Origin: Cryobacterium breve
GTDB lineage: Bacteria > Actinomycetota > Actinomycetes > Actinomycetales > Microbacteriaceae
Direction: 5' to 3'
Length of the DNA: 64,000 nt
Assembly: GCF_027594785.1 (NCBI RefSeq)
Contig: NZ_CP075584.1
Coordinates: 1,302,001-1,366,000 of the forward strand
Positions within the stretch are counted from its first letter, which is position 1; every line of letters starts with the position of its first letter. Of the stretch, positions 35,631 through 44,240 are shown piece by piece. The translations under genes were made by a program, and so were the position numbers. The notes beneath the pieces were generated by a model, which saw only the letters and a program-made list of their open reading frames with translations, was not told the DNA's origin and ran no database searches.

Positions 35631-36461
35631 GCGCGGGCCAGGGTCTTCACGAAGCCGAGAACGGCGGCCACGGTGACGTCCGGCTGCTGGGCCTGGGGGT
35701 AGTGGCCGGCGTCGGCGACCATCACGACGGAGCCGTGGAGGGCATCCGCTACGAAACGCGCCTCGGCGGCCGGGTCCTTGAAGTCGGGGTCCTTGTCGCC
35801 CATGATGACGAGCGTGGGGGCGGTCACCGCGCCGAGCTTCGCCTCGGCGGGGTCGTGGGTGGTCTGCTGGGTGGTGAGCGAGAAGGCCTTGCCGTACGAC
35901 TTGCGCTTCAGGCTGGCGATGACCGCCGTGCGGTACTCCTCGAAGTCGTCGGGCTTGCGACCGGCGTAGAGGGTGGGCATGTAGCTCTTCCACATGGGTG
36001 CGATCCAGAGCGGGGCCATCATCACCCGGAACAGCCCACGGGTGAACACGTTCGTCGGCGGGTTCCGCACGAAGGGGCCGACCAGGACCAGGCCGTCGAC
36101 CTGGGCGGGATGCTCCGCGGCGACGATGACGGCGGCCCCGGCGGCCAGGGAGTTGCCGACGATCACCGCCGGCCGGCCGAGATGCGTGATCAGGGCCTGG
36201 ATGTCGCTCGCGGTTTCGATGTCGCCGTAGGCGGAGAAGCTAGTGTCGCTGTCGCCGTGCCCGCGGAGGTCGGTGGTCGCAACCGTGTAACCGGCGGCGA
36301 CGAGCGCGGGGGCCAGGAATCGATAAGAGGACCGCAGGCTCGCCCATGCCGGGCACGAGCACGAGAAGCGGTCCGGCGCCCTGGAGGTCATAGGCGATGC
36401 GCCCCTCGGGGCGGGCGAGGTACTGGGTTGCTGCGGCCGAAGCGTCAGTTGAGGAGGTCAT
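35627..36461 (-). pseudogene. Alpha/beta hydrolase, one frameshift
   Basis: About 277 residues. After TQYLARPEGRIAYDLQGAGPLLVLVPGMGE the frame breaks at CAGGCTC 36335-36341 (GAGCCTG on the coding strand, expected GAGCTG). It resumes as LRSSYRFLAPALVAAGYTVATTDLRGHGDSD, the nucleophile-elbow region VIVGNSLAAGAAV (GNSLA around residue 105), and a C-terminal acid and His region (TLVIMGDKDPDFKD, ADAGHYPQAQQP). It is a serine hydrolase or haloperoxidase-like enzyme of unknown substrate. The minus-strand promoter has TTGACA, 17 bp and CATAGT ending six bases before ATG 36461, so the mRNA may be leaderless. Controlled by the divergent TetR. Confidence 0.8.
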
Positions 36462-36485
36462 GCAGCTACTATGCATCCCCTTTTA

Positions 36486-36578
36486 GCTAGTGTCAATAGC
36501 CAAATCAAAAAGACGGATGCTGCACGCAGACCGGTCAGGACGCGTTGCCTCCGCGCCGGTTTGGCTATTGACACTAGC
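36486..36578. promoter_or_regulatory. Mirror-image TetR operators over two divergent promoters
   Basis: GCTAGTGTCAATAGCCAAA at 36486-36504 is repeated exactly in inverted orientation at 36560-36578. Each copy is itself near-palindromic (TTTGGCTA, 7 bp, TAGCCAAA) and contains a TTGACA -35 box. From each, 17 bp downstream lie -10-like boxes (CATAGT toward the hydrolase, CATCCT toward TetR), with an ATG about six bases beyond in both directions. Confidence 0.8.
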
Positions 36579-36736
36579 CAAAAAGAAGGTCATCCTTAGC
36601 CCCATGGAAACAGCATCAGCGCGGGTTCGAGGGCCCGTCGCCGCCGAGGTCGGCGTCCCGGCCGGCGCCCGGATCAACACCGCGATCAGCACCCGCATCA
36701 GCACCCATATCAGCACCAGGGCCGGAGCACGGACCC

Positions 36737-37327
36737 GTGCCTAGGGTCGGGCTCACCCGCGACCGGGTGGCGGAGGAGGCGGCCGTGATGGCCGACGAAG
36801 TCGGCCTCAACTCGCTCACCCTCGCCGCACTGGCCCAGCGCCTCGGCGTTCGGCAACCGTCCCTCTATAAGCACATCGACTCGATGGCCGGCCTCCACCG
36901 CGACATCGCCGTGCACGCGAAACGCGACATGGGCGAGGTGCTCGCGCGGGCCTCCGTCGGTCGCTCCGGTGCCGACGCCATTTCGGCCATGTCACACGCC
37001 TACCGCCAGTGGGCGCTGCAGCACCCCGCCCGGTATGAGGCCGCCAACCGGATGCCCGCCCCGGGCGACCTCGAGGACGAAGCCGTGTCGCTCGCGATCG
37101 TTCAGCTGCTCAGCGACGTGCTCACGGCGTACCACCTCGAGGGCGACGACGCGATCGACGCGATCCGCGCCTTCCGCTCCACCCTTCACGGGTTCATCTC
37201 GTTCGAAACCGGCGGGTCCTTCGCCATGAGCGCAGACATCAACCGGAGCTTCGAACGCCTGATCCACGGCTTCATCGTCGCCCTCACCCAGTGGACCGAC
37301 ACCACCACCCCGCAGCCAAGCCGGTAG
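36737..37327 (+). CDS. TetR family regulator (TetR_C-type)
   Basis: 196 residues: HTH RVGLTRDRVAEEAAVMADEVGLNSLTLAALAQRLGVRQPSLYKHIDSMAGLHRDIA, then a ligand domain with ALQHPARYEAANRMPAPGD and ALxGFISFE-like FRSTLHGFISFETGGSF, typical of the WHG/TetR_C_33 group. GTG 36737 is used as start. A frame opening at ATG 36604, ideally placed for leaderless translation, encodes a low-complexity stretch (repeated IST codons) and stops at 36744, overlapping the TetR start. It is either a natural N-terminal extension split by an indel or a short upstream ORF. The regulator should bind the mirror operators at 36486-36578. Confidence 0.85.
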   Translation: MPRVGLTRDRVAEEAAVMADEVGLNSLTLAALAQRLGVRQPSLYKHIDSMAGLHRDIAVHAKRDMGEVLARASVGRSGADAISAMSHAYRQWALQHPARYEAANRMPAPGDLEDEAVSLAIVQLLSDVLTAYHLEGDDAIDAIRAFRSTLHGFISFETGGSFAMSADINRSFERLIHGFIVALTQWTDTTTPQPSR

Positions 37328-37379
37328 ACCGTCCCGCAGACCGTCCCGTCGCCCGGCCCTGACGACTGGCTCGATGCCG

Positions 37380-37790
37380 TTAACGCGGTCGCCGCAACCG
37401 GATCGGACCCTTCGCCGTCGACGGGTCAACCACGACCCCTCCCTGCGTGATCTCCAGTTCGCCGCGGGCGACCATGCGGCGTGCGGCGCGTCGGGCCGGT
37501 TCCATGAGCCCGCGCCAGTCCTCGGCGCCGACCGCCTTCGCCGCCTCAGAGGGGCAGATCGTGGCATCCGTCGCCCGCGCCCTGAGCAGTGTTGCGATGG
37601 TCTCTTCGAGCCTGACGTCGGTCGCGGTGACACCGTGTCCGCGGCAGGTGGCCGAGCAATATTTCACCGAATCCCAGTTGTTCGCCCACTTCGCGCGCCA
37701 CTCGATGCGCCGGCCGCACGACGCGCACGTCTTGTCCGCCGGGTCACCGGCGGCGTCGGAATCGGCCGGTTTGCGCTGTCGGTGAGCCAT
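37380..37790 (-). CDS. DUF2256 + DUF3253 protein
   Basis: 136 residues. The N-terminus has a zinc-ribbon-like DUF2256 motif (KTCASCGRRIEWRAKWANNWDSVKYCSATC: C-x2-C and C-x3-C). The C-terminus is a DUF3253 winged-helix-like domain (ETIATLLRARATDATICPSEAAKAVGAEDWRGLMEPARRAARRMVARGELEITQGG). This fusion is common in bacteria; a nucleic-acid-binding role is plausible but unproven. Start at ATG 37790 (GGATGGAAGT upstream); an ATG three codons earlier is also possible. Convergent with TetR. Confidence 0.85.
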   Translation of the reverse strand: MAHRQRKPADSDAAGDPADKTCASCGRRIEWRAKWANNWDSVKYCSATCRGHGVTATDVRLEETIATLLRARATDATICPSEAAKAVGAEDWRGLMEPARRAARRMVARGELEITQGGVVVDPSTAKGPIRLRRPR

Positions 37791-37896
37791 GACTTCCATC
37801 CTGCTGGACCGAGGGTCTTATGCGAATCGCAAACGACCGAATGGGACGAGACAGAGACGAGAATAAGATCCTCATGAACATGGAACCTCCGCGAGA

Positions 37897-38763
37897 GTGA
37901 ACTACATCGGCGTCGACCTGGCCTGGGGCGAAGGTACAGCGACCAAAGCCGCAAACGAAACCGGCCTGGCCCTGATCGACGCGTCCGGAACCGTGCTCGA
38001 CGCCGGCTGGGCCCGCGGCATCGACGCCGTCGCCGCCTGGGTCATCACGCGCTCGACTCCCGGCGACGTGATCGCGATCGACGCGCCCCTCGTCGTCGCG
38101 AATGCCACCGGCATCCGTGAATGCGAACGCGAGGTCGCCCAGCGCTACAGCCAGTGGCAGGTCTACGCCAACCCCTCCAACCTCGCCCTCCCCTGGCTCG
38201 GCGGTGTCACCCTCCGCACGCGCCTCGAGCAGGCCGGATTCCGCTACACCGACGGCAGCAGGCCGACCCTTCCCGACGAGGTCCAGTTCTTCGAGTGCTA
38301 CCCGTACACAACCCTGGTCGGCGCGCCCGAACTCGGCTACGGGCTGGAGCGCCCGCGCTACAAACGCTTCAACCCGGCGCTGCCGACCCCTGCAGCCCGG
38401 CGCGATTTCCGCGCCGCCGAATGCGACGACCTCCTCCAGCGGATGCTGCGCCTCACCGGCATCCGCCCGGCTCTCGACCTCCGTTCCCACCCGACCACCG
38501 CGGCCCTGCTCGAGGAACCGTCTCCCCTGAAGGACGCCGCATACAAGCACCGCGAGGACCTCCTCGACGCCACCCTCTGCGCGTGGACCGCTGCCCTCTG
38601 GGCCCAGTTCGGCACCGAACGCTGCCAGGTGCTCGGGGCGACCGACTCCCCGGACGCCGAGGGGCGCATCCCGGTCATCATCGCGCCGGCTCGCCCCGAG
38701 CAACGCCCCGGCGGGCGGGTGACCCGACCCAAGCGTTCAAGAGCCGGCGCCCAGCTGGACTAG
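37897..38763 (+). CDS. DUF429 protein (RNase H-like fold)
   Basis: 288 residues starting at GTG 37897: NYIGVDLAWGEG with the leading Asp of an RNase H-like fold, VIAIDAPLVVANATGIRECEREVAQRY (second acidic strand), ECYPYTTLVG, and the terminal KHREDLLDATLCAWTAALWA helix with Asp/Glu. These match DUF429, predicted nucleases of the RNase H superfamily. No partner gene is evident; it is preceded by a divergent DUF3253 gene and followed by a convergent RelE gene. Confidence 0.85.
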   Translation: MNYIGVDLAWGEGTATKAANETGLALIDASGTVLDAGWARGIDAVAAWVITRSTPGDVIAIDAPLVVANATGIRECEREVAQRYSQWQVYANPSNLALPWLGGVTLRTRLEQAGFRYTDGSRPTLPDEVQFFECYPYTTLVGAPELGYGLERPRYKRFNPALPTPAARRDFRAAECDDLLQRMLRLTGIRPALDLRSHPTTAALLEEPSPLKDAAYKHREDLLDATLCAWTAALWAQFGTERCQVLGATDSPDAEGRIPVIIAPARPEQRPGGRVTRPKRSRAGAQLD

Positions 38764-38840
38764 CGACCCCCAGCGGATGCCGCACTTCCCGGGAGTCCGT
38801 GCCGTCAGCGCCCCGAACCCGCGAGCGCAACAATCGTAGG

Positions 38841-39098
38841 CTACTGGTAGACGTCCGGCCGATGCCCGACGGTGACCACGACCACCACAAGGATGTCGTT
38901 ACGAATGGTGTAGATAATCCGATAGTCGCCTACCCGCACCCGATAGCCGTCCCGTCCTTGCAGTGCTCGAGCACCGGGCGGGCGGGGGTCTTCGCCCAGC
39001 AGGGCGATGGCTCCCTGCACCCGAGCACGATCCTGCGGATCAATGCGACGCAAAGTTTTGACCGCTGCCGGACGCAATTCGATCCGGTATTTGCTCAC
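38841..39098 (-). CDS. relE: RelE/ParE-type toxin
   Basis: 85 residues: YRIELRPAAVKTLRRIDPQDRARVQGAIALLGEDPRPPGARALQGRDGYRVRVGDYRIIYTIRNDILVVVVVTVGHRPDVY. This is the RelE mRNA-interferase fold, with the basic residues of the active face (R in GDYRIIY, H-R near the end). GTG 39098 overlaps the antitoxin stop by 4 bp. It pairs with the YefM-like antitoxin upstream to form a type II toxin-antitoxin module. Confidence 0.9.
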   Translation of the reverse strand: MSKYRIELRPAAVKTLRRIDPQDRARVQGAIALLGEDPRPPGARALQGRDGYRVRVGDYRIIYTIRNDILVVVVVTVGHRPDVYQ

Positions 39099-39343
39099 GT
39101 CCAGCCGAGGTCGGCTTTGACCTGCTCCCAGGGAATGTTGTCCCCCTCCTCGGCCATCGCCGCGTCAAACGCGGCGACGTCCTCAGCATCCTCAAGCGCT
39201 TCCTGCATGCGCGCATACTGCTCGGGGCTGACCAGCACAGCAGCGACCTTTCCGCGACGCTCCAGGAAGACGGCCTCAGAACTGGCCTGGGCGATCAACT
39301 CGGGCAGGCGCGCCCTGGCGTCGGTGACGCTTGACTTCGACAT
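39095..39343 (-). CDS. Phd/YefM-type antitoxin
   Basis: 82 residues: SSVTDARARLPELIAQASSEAVFLERRGKVAAVLVSPEQYARMQEALEDAEDVAAFDAAMAEEGDNIPWEQVKADLGW. The N-terminal DNA-binding half and the acidic C-terminal toxin-binding tail follow the Phd/YefM pattern. It precedes relE with a 4-bp overlap. An inverted repeat with ATGTACAT halves lies 8 bp before its start and is the likely autoregulatory operator. Confidence 0.9.
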   Translation of the reverse strand: MSKSSVTDARARLPELIAQASSEAVFLERRGKVAAVLVSPEQYARMQEALEDAEDVAAFDAAMAEEGDNIPWEQVKADLGWT

Positions 39344-39350
39344 GCCTCAA

Positions 39351-39379
39351 ATGTACATCGGCGTGAGCGCGATGTACAT
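39351..39379. promoter_or_regulatory. Operator of the yefM/relE module
   Basis: ATGTACATCG (39351-39360), nine bases, CGATGTACAT (39370-39379): a perfect 10-bp inverted repeat directly upstream of the antitoxin start. Each half contains the self-palindrome ATGTACAT, fitting cooperative binding of two antitoxin dimers. Confidence 0.75.
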
Positions 39380-39437
39380 GTGGTTGTGCGGCGTTTGTAT
39401 GGACCTTCCTGCCAAGGATGCCGCGACTCGGCTTGCC

Positions 39438-39591
39438 CCGCGCCCGCGCCGGTTTCGACAGCCCGCGCCCGTTTGACCGCACGCCCGCGCCGGTTTCGGC
39501 AGCCCGCACCCCCTCAACTCCACGTCCGCGCCGGTTTCGGCGAGCCGCACCCGCCGTTTCGGGCGCGGCGTGCTGAAACGGGCGCGGGCGC
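39438..39591. repeat. 41-bp-period hairpin repeat, locus E
   Basis: Three tandem units start at about 39439, 39480 and 39521, exactly 41 bp apart, each carrying CGCGCCGGTTTCG. The third runs through the inner hairpin CCGCCGTTTCGGGCGCGG to the inverted arm TGCTGAAACGGGCGCGGGC. The remainder of the 440-bp gap (39592-39783) holds no gene I can support. Confidence 0.8.
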
Positions 39592-39783
39592 CAGCGCGGT
39601 CGTCCCGAAGCGGAGCACGAGGACGGCGCCTCGGCCCGCGGCCGAGTCCTAGACGCCGAGGCCTTCGCCACCGCCGCGGCCATCGCCGTTGTCCTCATCG
39701 ACAACGCCCTCCCCAGGGCAGTAGCATGAACCCCTGATCCGTCATTTACCTGACCAGAGGCAAATTTGCAAGGGAGTCGTGTG

Positions 39784-40035
39784 ATGAAACGAGTGTGGAT
39801 TAGTTTCACGGTTCTGGGTAGCGTCGGGCTTCTCTCGGCGATCGTGCTCACGGTGATAGAAGGCGTGAAGTATCGCGTGCGCGAGGAGCAGGGGCTCGAC
39901 CCGATCTACGCACCCGATTGGGTCGCCGCGTCCACATACGCGGGACTGTGGGTGTTCGCCCTGGCCGTGATCGCCCTCGGTCTGACCGCCAGTGTCACGC
40001 TGGTGCAGCGCCGACGTCGGCACACCAAAGCGTGA
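39784..40035 (+). CDS. Small two-helix membrane protein
   Basis: 83 residues with two membrane segments (VWISFTVLGSVGLLSAIVLTVI and ASTYAGLWVFALAVIALGLTASVTLV) separated by a short external loop, and a basic C-terminus (QRRRRHTKA). ATG 39784 follows AAGGGAGTCG. It has no recognisable family and stands alone between the repeat block and the WYL regulator (convergent). It is a real gene by ribosome site and composition, but its function is unknown. Confidence 0.6.
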   Translation: MKRVWISFTVLGSVGLLSAIVLTVIEGVKYRVREEQGLDPIYAPDWVAASTYAGLWVFALAVIALGLTASVTLVQRRRRHTKA

Positions 40036-40083
40036 ACCTGCCGGGAGGTTCGTCGACGCACTAGACCGCCGGTAGCGGCAGGG

Positions 40084-41070
40084 CTACTCGCTGCGGGAGG
40101 TGGCCGCGTTCCGTGCGGCGAGCCGCGCGAAGGCATCCGCCAGTTCCGGCGGGCCGACCACGTCGATGGCGGCGTCGAATCGGCTGAGCGAAGCGGCGAG
40201 GGCGACCCAGGACCAGGATCCCGAGGTATACCGACACCTGTCGGGGCCGAGAGCCTCGACCACGCCGTCGCCCGCGAACGGGAGCACGGCGCGAGCGGCG
40301 AGGTGCAGCACGACCGTACCGGCGCACGGCCACGCGTTCACCTCGACTGATCCCTTGAAGCGGGCCGAGACGTAGCCCTTGGCGTCGCGGCCCGGGAGCT
40401 CGCGCGGGCCGAAGCGGGGACCCGTCGGGGTGCGCGGGGTGATGCGGTCTGCGCGGAAGATCCGCCAGTCGTCGCGGTCGAGATCCCAGGCGACGAGGTA
40501 CCAGCGGCCGTGGGAGGTGACGAGGTGGTGCGGCTCGACCCGACGCGGCGGCCTCGGCTCGGTGGCGGCGGCGCCCGGCTCCGCGCTCGCGTAGTCGAAC
40601 CGCAACACTTCGCGGGCGTGGACCGCCGCGGAGAGGGCGAGGAGGACATCCGCTGATGCCTGAACGGCGGGACCGTCACCCGGGCGCGGGACGGCCGTGA
40701 AGTCGAGGGCGTCCAGTCGGTGGCGCAGCCGGGACGGCATCACCTGCCGCACCGTGGTGAGCGCCCGCAGGGCCGCCTCCTCGATCCCCGCTCCGGTGAC
40801 GGTGGCCGTCTGGAGGGCCACAGCGAGCGCGACGACCTGGTCGTCGTCGAAGAGGAGCGGCGGCAGCTCACTTCCGGCGTCGAGCCGGTAACCGCCGTCG
40901 GGGCCCATGGTCGCCTGGATGCGGTAGCCCAGTTCGCGGAGGCGGTCGACGTCGCGGCGCACTGTGCGGTGGCTGATGTCCAGACGTTCGGCGAGCAGGG
41001 CGCCGGGCCAGTCGCGCCGGGTCTGCAGCAGCGACAGCAGATTCAGCAGCCGCACGGTGGTCGTCGTCAT
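40084..41070 (-). CDS. HTH/WYL domain transcriptional regulator
   Basis: 328 residues. The N-terminal DeoR-like HTH reads RLLNLLSLLQTRRDWPGALLAERLDISHRTVRRDVDRLRELGYRI. A central WYL domain (VLRFDYAS ... RRVEPHHLVTSHGRWYLVAWDLDRDDWRIFRADRI) and a WCX-like C-terminus follow. WYL proteins sense nucleic-acid-related or other ligands and control neighbours, often DNA repair or defence genes. It is divergent from the VOC gene, with about 100 bp shared promoter region, and probably controls it. The start ATG at 41070 is the first in the frame. Confidence 0.9.
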   Translation of the reverse strand: MTTTTVRLLNLLSLLQTRRDWPGALLAERLDISHRTVRRDVDRLRELGYRIQATMGPDGGYRLDAGSELPPLLFDDDQVVALAVALQTATVTGAGIEEAALRALTTVRQVMPSRLRHRLDALDFTAVPRPGDGPAVQASADVLLALSAAVHAREVLRFDYASAEPGAAATEPRPPRRVEPHHLVTSHGRWYLVAWDLDRDDWRIFRADRITPRTPTGPRFGPRELPGRDAKGYVSARFKGSVEVNAWPCAGTVVLHLAARAVLPFAGDGVVEALGPDRCRYTSGSWSWVALAASLSRFDAAIDVVGPPELADAFARLAARNAATSRSE

Positions 41071-41172
41071 TCCCCGATCGTAGTTTGAGTTGAGGACCGA
41101 AACTGTCCTAGACGGATGCCAGAGTGACCGTTGTCGGGGACAAGCCCGGCACCGTTCTCACTAGGAGCAGAC

Positions 41173-41655
41173 ATGAGCATCACGACCACCACGCACCTCA
41201 ACTTCCACGGCGAGGCCCGCGCCGCTCTCGAGTTCTACCAGTCCGTCTTCGGCGGTCAGCTCACCGTCGCGACCTACGGCGACTTCGGGATGCCCCAGGA
41301 CGCGCCCGGCGCCGCGAACGTCGTCTTCGGGCAGGTTGAGACCGAGCAGGGCTTCCGGGTGATGGCGTACGACATCCCCGGCGAGGCGGGCGGCACGGCC
41401 GACTCGGACACCGCGGCGAGCTCGACCGGCTCGACCCGCCGCGATAACGGCGTCACCCTCACCGACCAGCCGTTCTTCGTCTCGGTCCGCGGCGACACCC
41501 TCGACGAAATCCAGGGCTACTGGGCCGCGCTCTCGACCGGGGCCTCTATCGTGGAGCCGCTCGCGGCATCCGCCTGGAGCCCCGGATTCGGCATGCTCAC
41601 CGACGCCTTCGGCGTGACCTGGATCCTCGACGTGGCCGCCGTGTACACCGCGTAA
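41173..41655 (+). CDS. VOC family (PhnB-like) protein
   Basis: 160 residues: SITTTTHLNFHGEARAALEFYQSVFGGQLTVATYGDFG and PFFVSVRGDTLDEIQGYWAALSTGASIVEPLAASAWSPGFGMLTDAFGVTWILDV, the paired beta-alpha-beta units of PhnB/DUF1801-adjacent VOC proteins related to glyoxalase and bleomycin resistance. ATG 41173 has AGGAGC five to ten bases upstream. It is divergent from a WYL regulator, a very common pairing. The substrate is unknown. Confidence 0.88.
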   Translation: MSITTTTHLNFHGEARAALEFYQSVFGGQLTVATYGDFGMPQDAPGAANVVFGQVETEQGFRVMAYDIPGEAGGTADSDTAASSTGSTRRDNGVTLTDQPFFVSVRGDTLDEIQGYWAALSTGASIVEPLAASAWSPGFGMLTDAFGVTWILDVAAVYTA

Positions 41656-41878
41656 CCGCCGGTAGAGCAGCTGCGGCGCGGTCAGGTCCGTGCCGCAGCG
41701 CACGGATGTCGGCCGCAGCCGATACAGTCGGCTCAGGTTCACGAGCGACAACTTTCAGTACCTGGCTGGTTGTCCGGCAACCCCGTCCATCGACAGGGTG
41801 CCCCAGGGGAAGAACCGGCCCACCGGCATCCGCCTGCGGGCAAGTCGATGGAGGCACGGCCCTCCGGGGGGGGCAGCC

Positions 41879-42526
41879 ATGCCTCAGCAGGACCACCCGA
41901 CCGACAATGTGATCGATCTCGCCGCCCGCCGCGCCGACCGCGAAGCGAAACGCCCCGCTGCCCAGAACTCGGGCTACGGCGAGTGGAGGGCCGAGGTCAA
42001 GCACGGCCGCGAGGTCGCCGCCTCCGAGGCCTACGCCGAGAGCCTGCGGGAGACCGGCGGCATCCGCTCGGTCGGTCGCGGGACGCGCACCTGGCACCAG
42101 ATCCCGAAGGAACGTCGCGCCGACTGGGGCCACGTGCTCCTCGGCTCGGCGCCCCGGGCCCTAGGCGAACTGAAGGTGGAGCCTCGCTGGCGGGAATACG
42201 GGAACGGGGAAACGGTGCGCGTGGCGCTGGGCTTCGAAGACGCAGGCTTCACTCCCGAGCACTACTTCCGGTTGCGGCAGGCCCTGCACGCCGAGCTCCT
42301 CGTGCCGGACGCGGCACCGAAGCTCGGCACCGCCCGGCGCCGGCGTCAGCTGAGAGCGAAACCGGTGATGCGGCCGCATCCGCTCGTCACGGTGGCGGCC
42401 ACCTCGCGCAGCTTCGTTCACGTGCTGATCGAGGCGAGCGACTGGGCGCCGTGGCTCGCCCTGGTCCGCTCCGGCCTGACCCCGCGGGCCGCCGTCCGGC
42501 AACTGCTCTACCCGTCGCCGTCCTGA
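41879..42526 (+). CDS. Hypothetical protein (215 aa)
   Basis: No family recognised. The product is soluble and basic: an N-terminal Asp/Ala/Arg segment (DNVIDLAARRADREAKRP), a central region GIRSVGRGTRTWHQIPKERRADWGHVLLGSAPRALGELKVEPRWREYGNG, and a C-terminal helical part VTVAATSRSFVHVLIEASDWAPWLALVRSGLTPRAAVRQLL. ATG 41879 follows a G-rich ribosome site (GGGGGGGGC), so the long open frame upstream is not needed. It is convergent with the MFS gene. Codon use is like its neighbours, so it is a genuine gene. Confidence 0.6.
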   Translation: MPQQDHPTDNVIDLAARRADREAKRPAAQNSGYGEWRAEVKHGREVAASEAYAESLRETGGIRSVGRGTRTWHQIPKERRADWGHVLLGSAPRALGELKVEPRWREYGNGETVRVALGFEDAGFTPEHYFRLRQALHAELLVPDAAPKLGTARRRRQLRAKPVMRPHPLVTVAATSRSFVHVLIEASDWAPWLALVRSGLTPRAAVRQLLYPSPS

Positions 42527-42636
42527 ATCCGGACGGCGCTGCACAGTTCGGCCGGTCGAAGGGCCCAACGGTGCCGTCATCGTCGGGCACGTCATTGGAG
42601 GAGGCGGCGACCTGTGGCGAGTGGCCAAGGATGCGT

Positions 42637-44118
42637 TCAGTGCGGGTCGCGAGTCGGGCGGCTCCGGGCCATTCCGACCAGCACGAGTGCGGCCGCCACG
42701 ACCGTGAGGGTGACGCCTGCGACGGTGACGCCGGTTTGGAACGCGGCCGCCTGGTCCGCGCTCCAGGTCGGTGCCGAGATGTCGCCGGTGAAGAGCGCCG
42801 CGAGGATGGTGCCGGTCACCGCGATCCCGACCCCGGTGGCGACCTGGCTCGACGTGTCGACAAGGGCGGCGCCGATCGTGGTGCGGTTCTTCGGCAGGCC
42901 ACGCATGACGTTCGTGCCGGCGACCACGCCAACCACCCGCATCCCGGCTGCGACGAGCACGAGGGAGAGGGCGACCCAGACATAGCCGAAGCGACTCCCT
43001 GCCGCGAAGACGGCGAGGCCGAGCACGACCGCTGCCGCGCTCATCCAGGCTGCGCGATCCATCCCGAACTTGCTGACGAATGGACCGACGAGGCGGCCGC
43101 CGCCGAGCAGCACGACGACCTGGGGAAGCATGCCGATCGCGGCCAGCGCCGGCGGCCATCCCCAGGCGAACTGGAGCTGCAGGGTCACCATGTAGCTGAG
43201 GCCGGAGATCGCGAGGCCCGAGGCGGCTTTGTAGGCGAGTCCGCTGGAGACGAGGGGCAGAGCAATGAGCTTCAGGTCCAGAAGGGGGTACCGGGCTGTT
43301 CGCTCGCGGACGACGAAAAGGATCGCAGCGATCACGGCACCGGATGTTGCCGCCCAGGGGGTCCAGGAACCGGCGCCCTCTCCCACGAACAGTGTCGGGG
43401 CCACGAGCGCCAAGACGATGGTGGCGGTGCCGAGAAGGGCCCCCGCGATGTCCAGCGGGTCGCGGTGGAGTTCGGCCGGAAGGTCCTGGGCGATGCCGAT
43501 CCGGATGCCGATGAACGCGAGCACAGCAATGGGAGCGTTGATCAGCAACAGCACCTGCCATGGAGCGACGGCGAGGATGAAGCCGCCGACGGTCGGGCCG
43601 ACCGCCAGACCCACCAGCCCGACCGTGGAGATGAGGGTGATCGCCCGGACGCGCAGGTTCTCATCGTCGAAGAGCCGGAACGCCAGGGCCATGGAGCCCG
43701 GGGTGGTCATGGCGGCGGCGATGCCCATGGCGACCCGCACGGCGATGAGCTGTTCGGTCGTCGTGACGAGGGCGGTGGCCAGACTCGCGAGACCCAGCAC
43801 CGCCAGGCCGATCAGCATCACCCGTCGGCGGCCGAACCGGTCGGCGATGGCGCTGAACAGCAGCATCAGCCCGCCGAAGACGACCGCATACGCGCCCGTG
43901 ACCCACTGCAGTGCGGTGGTCGACGCGTCCAGTTCGCGCCCGATGGTGGGGAGCGCGACGTTGAGGATCGAGTTGTCGAGCATCTCGAACAGGAACACCG
44001 CGGACAACCCGGCGAGCGCCACGGCGGCGGCCTTGAAGGTCTGCGGGCGGTGGCGATCCGATGAGACTCGAGAATCATCGGTCGGGTTCGGTAGCTCATT
44101 CTGGTTGCTCATATCCAT
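42637..44118 (-). CDS. MFS transporter, DHA2-like drug efflux
   Basis: 493 residues with about 14 membrane segments. FKAAAVALAGLSAVFLFEMLDNSILNVALPTIGRELDASTTALQWVTGAYAVVFGGLMLLFSAIADRFGRRRVMLIGLAVLG contains motifs D1 and A; VGLVGLAVGPTVGGFI is motif C of antiporters. Probably exports a toxic compound by proton exchange. The start at ATG 44118 is supported by a ribosome-site-like GGAGAGA; two Met codons follow within four residues. It is adjacent to but not coupled with the GIY-YIG gene upstream. Confidence 0.9.
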   Translation of the reverse strand: MDMSNQNELPNPTDDSRVSSDRHRPQTFKAAAVALAGLSAVFLFEMLDNSILNVALPTIGRELDASTTALQWVTGAYAVVFGGLMLLFSAIADRFGRRRVMLIGLAVLGLASLATALVTTTEQLIAVRVAMGIAAAMTTPGSMALAFRLFDDENLRVRAITLISTVGLVGLAVGPTVGGFILAVAPWQVLLLINAPIAVLAFIGIRIGIAQDLPAELHRDPLDIAGALLGTATIVLALVAPTLFVGEGAGSWTPWAATSGAVIAAILFVVRERTARYPLLDLKLIALPLVSSGLAYKAASGLAISGLSYMVTLQLQFAWGWPPALAAIGMLPQVVVLLGGGRLVGPFVSKFGMDRAAWMSAAAVVLGLAVFAAGSRFGYVWVALSLVLVAAGMRVVGVVAGTNVMRGLPKNRTTIGAALVDTSSQVATGVGIAVTGTILAALFTGDISAPTWSADQAAAFQTGVTVAGVTLTVVAAALVLVGMARSRPTRDPH

Positions 44119-44240
44119 CTCTCCACGTGGGGAGAAGTGGCTGCTCCATGAGCAACGTATGAGCGCGGGCAGAGCCCCGCGGTTTTACTTCCGGTGCAGC
44201 CACACTAGCGAGCCATGTTCCGATATGACAACTCGACGCG

